From contig NZ_JBLOBF010000003.1 of NCBI RefSeq assembly GCF_047785965.1, positions 1 to 64,000 of the forward strand: 64,000 nt of DNA, written 5' to 3'. Each line of letters begins with the position of its first letter. Within the stretch, counting starts at the first letter, position 1. Position numbers and translations under genes: made by a program. The stretch comes from Caldisericum exile_A. GTDB lineage: Bacteria; Caldisericota; Caldisericia; Caldisericales; Caldisericaceae. Shown in pieces: positions 58,721 to 64,000 of the stretch. The notes beneath the pieces were generated by a model. It was not told where the DNA came from, did not search any database, and saw only the letters and a list, made by a program, of their open reading frames with translations.

Positions 58721-60721
58721 ATGGGAATTTTTCTTGCAGGGATCTTTGGGGTGTTATCACTTGTGGTTGCAGTCATTTTATCAATCTCAATCCTTAAACG
58801 TGATCAAGGAACCGAGCGAATGAAAAAAACCGCAAAGGCAATCCAAGATGGTGCTCTTGCGTTTCTTCTTGAAGAATACAAAACAATGTATCTTTGGGTT
58901 GTAGTCTTTGCAATTGTTATTGGCGTTGTTATTTCTCCCTATGTTGCTATATTTTTTGTCCTTGGAACGATATTCTCAACGCTTTCGGGATTTTTTGGTA
59001 TGTATATTGCAACAAGGGCAAGCGTGAGGACAACAAATGCCGCAATGAAAAGCACAGGCGAAGCTTTGTTTGTTGCATTTTCAGGTGGCTCTGTAATGGG
59101 ACTAACGGTGACAGGGCTTGGAATAATAGGATCTCTTATAACATATTTAGTCTCATCAAAGTATTTTCCAGGGATTAGCCCACTTGTTGCAGTAACAGGT
59201 TATTCAATTGGTGCAAGTTTTGTTGCATTGTTTGCACGTGTGGGTGGGGGTATATACACGAAAGCTGCAGATGTTGGTGCAGACTTGGTTGGAAAAGTTG
59301 AAGCAGGCATTCCAGAAGATGACCCAAGAAATCCTGCAGTCATTGCGGATAATGTTGGCGACAATGTTGGAGATATTGCAGGAATGGGGGCTGATTTGTA
59401 TGAATCTTATGTAGGTTCAATTACTGCTGCAATAATTCTTGGAGTTCTTGCACTTGGAAATAATGCAGCAACTTACATATATCTTATTGTGGGTTATGGT
59501 ATTCTTTCGTCAATCATTGGGGTAGCTTCTTCACTTATTGCTTCCAAGCTTAATATTGAGCCTCAAAAAGCACTAAATCTTGGTTCTGTCATTGCAAATA
59601 TTATTGCAATTATAATCTTTTATTTTGTTTCAAAAGATATCCCAAACGGTATTAGCTATTTTGTGTCAATAATAACGGGTCTTCTCATTGGACTTGCAAT
59701 TGGTTTTATAACCCAATATTACACAAGCTCAAAACCAATTATTGAAATTGCAAAATCTGCCTCCGAAGGCGGTGCTGCAACAACAATTCTTTCTGGAATG
59801 GCAGTTGGTATGGAAAGTACATTTATACCCCTTCTTCTTATTGCAATAGGAATTATTATTTCATATCACTTTAGTGGGCTTTTTGGAATTGCTCTTGCTG
59901 GTCTAGGAATGCTTGCAACTCTTGGGATAAGCCTTAGCGTTGATGCATACGGACCTATTGCAGATAATGCAGGTGGTATTGCTGAGATGTCGCATCTTCC
60001 GCACGAAGTAAGAGGAAGGACCGATACCTTAGATGCTCTTGGAAATACAACTGCTGCAATGGGAAAAGGTTTTGCAATTGGTTCTGCAGCGTTAACCGCT
60101 CTTGCACTTTTCTCCTCATACATTCAGACGATGGGTATGTCCTCGCTTGATATAATGTCTCCTTATACAATTTCAGGAATGTTTATAGGAACCTCACTTC
60201 CGTTTTTGTTTTCTGCACTTGCAATTATGGCTGTTTCAAGAACGGCAGGTTATATGGTAGAGGAAGTGAGAAGACAATTTAGAGAAATCCCCGGACTAAT
60301 TTCTGGTAAGGCAGATCCTGATTATAAAAAGTGTGTTGCAATATCAACTAAAGGTGCTTTAAAAAGTATGATTCTTCCGTCTTTAATTGCGGTTATTTCT
60401 CCTTTTGCGGGTTTAATCATTTTTATGTCTTACGGAAAAGAATTTACAGGTGGGCTTCTTGCAGGGGCAGTTCTGTCTGGCGTTATAATTGCAATTTATA
60501 TGGCAAACGCTGGGGCTTCTTGGGATAATGCAAAGAAATACATTGAGCAAGGAAACTTTGGAGGCAAAGGTTCTGAAGCACACAGGGCAAGTGTTGTGGG
60601 AGATACAGTTGGTGATCCTCTAAAGGATACAGCAGGTCCATCAATTAATATTTTAATTAAGTTAATGACTACAATTTCTCTTTTGTTTGGACCATATATT
60701 GTTAAATTAATTTTAAAGTGA
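58721..60721 (+). CDS. hppA: Membrane-bound ion-translocating pyrophosphatase, K+-dependent type
   Basis: About 16 membrane helices with the pyrophosphate-binding motifs DVGADLVGKVEAGIPEDDPR and NPAVIADNVGDNVGDIAGMG (about residues 185-225), DAYGPIADNAGGIAEM and the final GDTVGDPLKDTAGPSINI. The K+-dependence region reads GNTTAAMGKGFAIGSAALTA, with Ala where K+-independent enzymes have Lys, so it should need potassium. It uses pyrophosphate to pump H+ or Na+; which ion cannot be decided by eye. At 666 residues it is normal. The ribosome site is AAGGAGG, 26 bp after the tRNA cluster, so it may share the tRNA promoter. Confidence 0.96.
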   Translation: MGIFLAGIFGVLSLVVAVILSISILKRDQGTERMKKTAKAIQDGALAFLLEEYKTMYLWVVVFAIVIGVVISPYVAIFFVLGTIFSTLSGFFGMYIATRASVRTTNAAMKSTGEALFVAFSGGSVMGLTVTGLGIIGSLITYLVSSKYFPGISPLVAVTGYSIGASFVALFARVGGGIYTKAADVGADLVGKVEAGIPEDDPRNPAVIADNVGDNVGDIAGMGADLYESYVGSITAAIILGVLALGNNAATYIYLIVGYGILSSIIGVASSLIASKLNIEPQKALNLGSVIANIIAIIIFYFVSKDIPNGISYFVSIITGLLIGLAIGFITQYYTSSKPIIEIAKSASEGGAATTILSGMAVGMESTFIPLLLIAIGIIISYHFSGLFGIALAGLGMLATLGISLSVDAYGPIADNAGGIAEMSHLPHEVRGRTDTLDALGNTTAAMGKGFAIGSAALTALALFSSYIQTMGMSSLDIMSPYTISGMFIGTSLPFLFSALAIMAVSRTAGYMVEEVRRQFREIPGLISGKADPDYKKCVAISTKGALKSMILPSLIAVISPFAGLIIFMSYGKEFTGGLLAGAVLSGVIIAIYMANAGASWDNAKKYIEQGNFGGKGSEAHRASVVGDTVGDPLKDTAGPSINILIKLMTTISLLFGPYIVKLILK

Positions 60722-60811
60722 GAAAATTCATAATTTTATTAAAATTTTTGATTATAATAATACTTGTAATAATTTTAGCAGCATTTTTTGATTGAAAGGA
60801 AGTTTGAAAAG

Positions 60812-61762
60812 ATGGATGTAAATACAAAAAAAATTATAAAGCAGATTATAATTGTAGTACTGGTAGCGTTTTTATCGGTTTTGGGGTATTATGTTTATAT
60901 TACGGCAAAAAATTTGAGTTTAATTAATGAACACTCAAAAGGAGAAATTCCGCTTGATACTTCAAAGCCAACAAACATTCTCATTTTAGGGACTGATAGG
61001 CGGACCAAAAATGAAGCAGGTCGCTCTGATGTAATGATTCTTGTTCACCTTGATCCTGTGAATAAAAAGGTAACTTTGCTTTCAATTCCAAGAGATTCAA
61101 GAGTGTTAGTCCCAGGGCATGGATATGATAAGATTAACTCCTCGTTTAATTCTGATTATTTTGACGATGGTGGTGTAGATCTTTCGATTAAAACTGTTGC
61201 AAATCTTCTTGGTATTGATAGTAAAGATATCCCGTTTTATGTAATTGTTAATTTTGAAGGATTTGCAAAGGTAATTGATGCAATTGGTGGTGTTACTATC
61301 GATGTAAAAGAGCCAATGCATTATCATTCCTGGGCAGGTGATGTAAAAATAGATTTAAATCCGGGAGTGCAACATCTTGATGGCGTCAAGGCACTAGAAT
61401 ATGCAAGATTTAGGTATGACCAATGGGGAGACTTTGGAGTTGACGAGGAAGGTAATGTCCACGGTCGAGTTGAGAGGCAACAAGAACTTATAAAAGCAAT
61501 TATTGACCAAACTAAGGATATACGTAATATCTTTAAACTTCCTCAAATTGCACAAGAAATTGGAAACGCAGTTGATACTAACTTGACTGTTGCGCAGATT
61601 ACCAAAATTGGTCTTACCTATAAGGATCTTACAAGCAAGGATTTACAGATTGTAAATTTTCCTGGTGTTACTCAAATGATTGATGGAATTTCTTATGTTG
61701 TGCCAAATTATGATAAGTTGAAGGAGATTGGTGCAAACTATTTTAAATTATCAAATCAGTAA
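60812..61762 (+). CDS. LytR-CpsA-Psr (LCP) family wall polymer ligase
   Basis: One N-terminal membrane helix (about residues 8-30) and an extracytoplasmic LCP domain. NILILGTDRR, GRSDVMILVHLDP and LLSIPRDSRV hold the Arg/Asp residues that bind the polyprenyl pyrophosphate; YDKINSSF, IGGVTIDV and LEYARFR follow. Such enzymes transfer undecaprenyl-linked glycopolymers to peptidoglycan or to proteins. SLH domains usually bind such secondary wall polymers, so this enzyme may build the anchor for the SLH receptor at 17.4 kb. The start ATG 60812 follows AAAGGAAG. Confidence 0.9.
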   Translation: MDVNTKKIIKQIIIVVLVAFLSVLGYYVYITAKNLSLINEHSKGEIPLDTSKPTNILILGTDRRTKNEAGRSDVMILVHLDPVNKKVTLLSIPRDSRVLVPGHGYDKINSSFNSDYFDDGGVDLSIKTVANLLGIDSKDIPFYVIVNFEGFAKVIDAIGGVTIDVKEPMHYHSWAGDVKIDLNPGVQHLDGVKALEYARFRYDQWGDFGVDEEGNVHGRVERQQELIKAIIDQTKDIRNIFKLPQIAQEIGNAVDTNLTVAQITKIGLTYKDLTSKDLQIVNFPGVTQMIDGISYVVPNYDKLKEIGANYFKLSNQ

Positions 61763-62537
61763 TTTATAAAAGTAAAATGTGATTTAGTAAATGTTTTTGA
61801 TGATTTTAAAATCGTTTATGGCGGGATTTACCCGCCTATTTTTTATTTAAGTATTGCCCTAAAGTAAAAGGAATTTTTCGGGTAGAGTTCTGGGAGGGAT
61901 ACCCTAATTAGAGGGGGACTTGCGATTCTCCCCTTCAAAATAATTGTCATATCGAAGGCTTGAGCCTGAGGAATATCTCCTCAGTTTTGGGGGAGTATTG
62001 AGGGGGGTTGTTGCCCCCTCAAAATATTTGTCATATCGAGCGAAGCGAGATATCTCCTCTGTTTATATTGAAGGGGTAAAAATACCTATCTTCCAACTTT
62101 CCCAAAAAGAGGAGATTTCTCCGTCGTTTACGCTCCTTCGAAATGACAATCGATGGAAGGTGTACATTCTCTTTCAAACTTCCCCAAAGGAGGAGATTTC
62201 TCCTCACTACGTTCGTCGAAATGACAATTATTGGAAGAGGGCATATTCTCTTTCAAACTTCCCCAAAGGAGGAGATTTCTCCTCACTACGTTCGTCGAAA
62301 TGACTGGATGTGTTCATTCCGAAGCCAATTTTCATTTGTCATTCCGAAGTGGCAAAGCCACGAGGAATCTCCAATATTAGAAAGGGGGTACCCCCTTTTC
62401 TAACTTACCCCCTAAGGCTTCCCTCCAACTTCCCCAAAAGGAGGAGAATCCTCGTCACTTTGTTCCTTGGATTGACAATTCTTTGGTGTATTTTTGGGAA
62501 AGTATCGAGGGTCTTAAAGTTTTTTTCAATTTGGTAC
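61763..62537. repeat. Repeat cluster B (GAGGAGATTTCTCCTC family)
   Basis: Nearly the whole gap is repeats: units with GAGGAGATTTCTCC at about 62097-62150, 62177-62229 and 62255-62305. Related CATATCGA...GGAATATCTCCTC pieces lie at 61948-61983 and 62029-62060, and a hairpin AGAAAGGGGG/CCCCCTTTTCT at about 62379-62402. Order and wording mirror cluster A (54.7-55.1 kb), including the TCATTCCGAAG...GAGGAATCTCCAATATTAG block. 61763-61900 holds a small hairpin GGCGGG/CCCGCC (about 61820-61836), a likely terminator of the LCP gene. Confidence 0.8.
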
Positions 62538-62566
62538 TTGCAAAAAATTAAAAAGTGTGTAATAAT
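62538..62566 (+). promoter_or_regulatory. Putative promoter of the Fur-family gene, leaderless
   Basis: TTGCAA (62538-62543), 17-bp spacer, AATAAT (62561-62566). The start of transcription would fall at or next to ATG 62574, which has no ribosome site. Confidence 0.5.
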
Positions 62567-62573
62567 ATATACC

Positions 62574-63011
62574 ATGATGAAAGATAATATTGAAATAATT
62601 TTAAGAAAAAATGGGCTAAAGGTAACGAAACCGAGAGTAGAAATTTACAAGTTTCTTAAGAGTACCTATTCTCACCCAACGGTTGAAGAAATTTTTAATA
62701 ATGTTAAACAAACAATGGACAAAATAAGTTATGCAACAGTTTATAATGTGCTCAATGATTTTATTGAAAAGGGACTTGTAAAGGAAGTTTCTACCTCGGA
62801 AGATGCAAAAAGGTATGATGGGCATATTGAACCACACGTACATCTAATTTGTAAAGTGTGTGGAAAAATTGAAGACCTTTATATAGATCTTTCAGATGTT
62901 GAGAAGGAAATTAAAGAAACCGGCTTTAAGGTTGAGGATATTGCCTTAAATGTTTACGGCATTTGCAAAGATTGCCAAAGTAAAGCCCACCATAGTATAA
63001 AAAGTAAATAA
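62574..63011 (+). CDS. Fur-family regulator, PerR-like
   Basis: The N-terminal winged helix has LRKNGLKVTKPRVEIYKFL, HPTVEEIF and ISYATVYNVLNDFIEKGLV. The C-terminal dimerisation domain has the regulatory His-rich stretch HIEPHVHLICKVCGKIEDL and YGICKDCQ; the two C-x2-C pairs form the structural zinc site, as in PerR. Given an anaerobic host, a peroxide sensor that uses Fe2+ is likely, but Fur or Zur specificity is possible. ATG 62574 (or 62577) is used; the open frame upstream runs through repeat cluster B and is not coding. About 145 residues. Confidence 0.88.
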   Translation: MMKDNIEIILRKNGLKVTKPRVEIYKFLKSTYSHPTVEEIFNNVKQTMDKISYATVYNVLNDFIEKGLVKEVSTSEDAKRYDGHIEPHVHLICKVCGKIEDLYIDLSDVEKEIKETGFKVEDIALNVYGICKDCQSKAHHSIKSK

Positions 63012-63022
63012 GTAGTCTATTA

Positions 63023-63097
63023 GCGCCTGTAGCTCAACGGATAGAGCAATGGCCTCCGGAGCCATGAATAGGAGTTCAATTCTCCTCAGGCGCGCCA
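63023..63097 (+). tRNA. tRNA-Arg (CCG)
   Basis: Acceptor GCGCCTG/CAGGCGC, anticodon stem ATGGC/GCCAT with loop CTCCGGA (anticodon CCG), T loop TTCAATT, discriminator G, CCA encoded. Confidence 0.95.
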
Positions 63098-63107
63098 ATA
63101 TTTTTGT

Positions 63108-63132
63108 GCCCCTGTTTGTCAGGGGCTTTTTT
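63108..63132 (+). terminator. Rho-independent terminator after tRNA-Arg
   Basis: GCCCCTG (63108-63114) / CAGGGGC (63120-63126) with loop TTTGT, followed by six T. Confidence 0.9.
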
Positions 63133-63194
63133 GATTGTGCTTTTAAAAATTAAATTTATGCGTAAAATATAAAAACTTATTTTGGGAGGTTTTG

Positions 63195-64000
63195 ATGGAT
63201 GCCTTTGAAAAGATAAAAAGAAAAACAGTTGAGATAATAAATGAGGACGAATTAAAAGAGCGTCTTGCAAGTGGAAAGAAATTAAGAGTAAAACTTGGTG
63301 CAGATCCCACTGCCCCAGATCTTCACCTTGGACATTATGTAGTCCTTCGTAAGTTAAGGGATTTTCAAGAACTTGGACATCAAGTTGTTTTTATTATAGG
63401 AGATTTTACTGGGCTTGTTGGTGATCCGTCTGGAAGGTCAAAGACACGACCACCCCTCTCAAAAGAGCAAATACAAGAAAATGCGAAGACCTATTTTGAT
63501 CAGGTATTTAAAGTACTTGACAAGGAAAAAACCGAAGTGCGCTTTAACTCTGAATGGTTATCAAAAATAACTTTCGAAGATTGGTTTAGACTATGCGCCA
63601 ATTTTACCCTTGCAAGGATTCTTGAGCGTGATGACTTCCAAAAACGTTTTTCGCAGGATATTCCCATATTTTTCCATGAATTGTTTTACCCAATAATGCA
63701 AGCATACGATTCTTATGCAATTGATGCCGATGTAGAACTTGGAGGAACAGACCAAAAATTTAATCTCATAATGGGAAGGCATCTACTTGAGGTTAAAGGA
63801 AAACCTCCTCAGATTGCAATTATTGTGCCAATCTTACGTGGGCTTGATGGAGTTCAAAAGATGAGTAAAAGCCTTGGAAATTATGTAGGGATAACAGAAG
63901 ATCCAAAGACAATGTTTGGAAAAATTATGTCCATTCCAGATGACCTTATCTCAGAGTACTATTATCTTGTCCTTGATGTTGATGATGAAAAGGCAAAGGA
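63195..64000 (+). CDS. tyrS: Tyrosyl-tRNA synthetase, 5' part
   Basis: A class I synthetase cut by the right edge after ~268 residues. The HIGH motif is HLGH in APDLHLGHYVVLR (about residues 43-55). GDFTGLVGDPSGRSKTRPPL, the tyrosine pocket YPIMQAYDSYAIDADVELGG with TDQKFN, and KMSKSLGN (about residues 219-226) are all present. It follows the TyrRS branch with this KMSKS spacing (TyrZ/type II-like). The ribosome site TGGGAGG precedes ATG 63195. The 60-bp space after the terminator leaves no room for a T-box. Confidence 0.95.
   Translation, partial: MDAFEKIKRKTVEIINEDELKERLASGKKLRVKLGADPTAPDLHLGHYVVLRKLRDFQELGHQVVFIIGDFTGLVGDPSGRSKTRPPLSKEQIQENAKTYFDQVFKVLDKEKTEVRFNSEWLSKITFEDWFRLCANFTLARILERDDFQKRFSQDIPIFFHELFYPIMQAYDSYAIDADVELGGTDQKFNLIMGRHLLEVKGKPPQIAIIVPILRGLDGVQKMSKSLGNYVGITEDPKTMFGKIMSIPDDLISEYYYLVLDVDDEKAK

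Noticed and set aside
54655..62520. CRISPR array in the repeat clusters
   Set aside because: Units are long, variable and palindromic with irregular spacing, there are no regular spacers, and no cas genes are in the window.
62310..62573. Upstream extension of the Fur-family gene
   Set aside because: It consists of repeat cluster B and a promoter-like region; the Fur fold begins at MMKDN.

Overview
The window is AT-rich and gene-dense. It reads like the chromosome of a strictly anaerobic, probably thermophilic bacterium: ferredoxin-type MinD ATPases, a NifX-like protein, a 4Fe-4S family 4 uracil-DNA glycosylase, a membrane pyrophosphatase of the K+-dependent sequence type, an S-layer (SLH) protein, and tRNA genes that encode their CCA ends. 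From general impression I would guess the Caldisericum group (Caldisericota). Nothing here proves that, and a 16S or ribosomal-protein search is needed.

Layout. 1-3.9 kb is a decayed or accessory zone: the 3' end of a large secreted protein, a zinc-ribbon/CFI-box gene with an in-frame TGA exactly where the family's cysteine is expected, a frameshifted HEAT-repeat gene, about 1.1 kb without recognisable genes, and a truncated radical SAM gene. 4-5.6 kb is a GT2 glycosyltransferase with a PilZ (c-di-GMP) domain. 5.8-9.0 kb is one operon for a poorly understood metal/Fe-S system (DUF134, DUF5320, NifX-like, ferredoxin, two MinD/ferredoxin ATPases). 9.3-27.8 kb is murein turnover. First come an NlpC/P60 peptidase, LD-carboxypeptidase, a LysA-like decarboxylase and a dipeptide epimerase. 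Then follows a 13-gene run headed by a GntR regulator: MurK/NagK-type kinase, MurQ, NamZ, an SLH-anchored binding protein and two permeases, a TIM-barrel protein, NagZ, an AmiE-like serine hydrolase, AnmK, an SIS-domain deaminase and NagA. Together they can cut wall fragments, import them, and bring MurNAc and GlcNAc to fructose-6-phosphate. No ABC ATPase is encoded here.

28-32.5 kb is an island with a two-gene restriction-modification system of BcgI-like architecture (nuclease-methylase fusion plus specificity subunit), flanked by about 60-bp imperfect direct repeats. 32.6-41.5 kb holds a CruF-like gene, an MBL/ODP protein, a minimal SufB-SufC pair, a radical-SAM-linked protein, two GGDEF proteins (one degenerate), a CDF transporter, Hsp20 and a BASS-type transporter. 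41.7-51.3 kb is housekeeping: rpsO-pnp, M16 peptidase, UDG, secD-secF, apt, rel/spoT, dtd. 51.3-54.4 kb has three tRNAs running straight into an O-antigen-ligase-like gene, a convergent type IV pilin gene, and an unusually GC-rich, apparently structured RNA with its own promoter upstream of the pilin. 55.3-58.1 kb is rpsF-ssb-rpsR-rplI-dnaB, followed by six tRNAs, hppA and an LCP protein. The end holds a repeat cluster, a Fur/PerR regulator, tRNA-Arg and the start of tyrS.

The items most worth following are the in-frame TGA gene (possible selenoprotein), the structured RNA upstream of the pilin in a region rich in c-di-GMP proteins, the structured leaders of ldcA and of the epimerase gene, the repeat-flanked RM island, and the DUF134-MinD operon.
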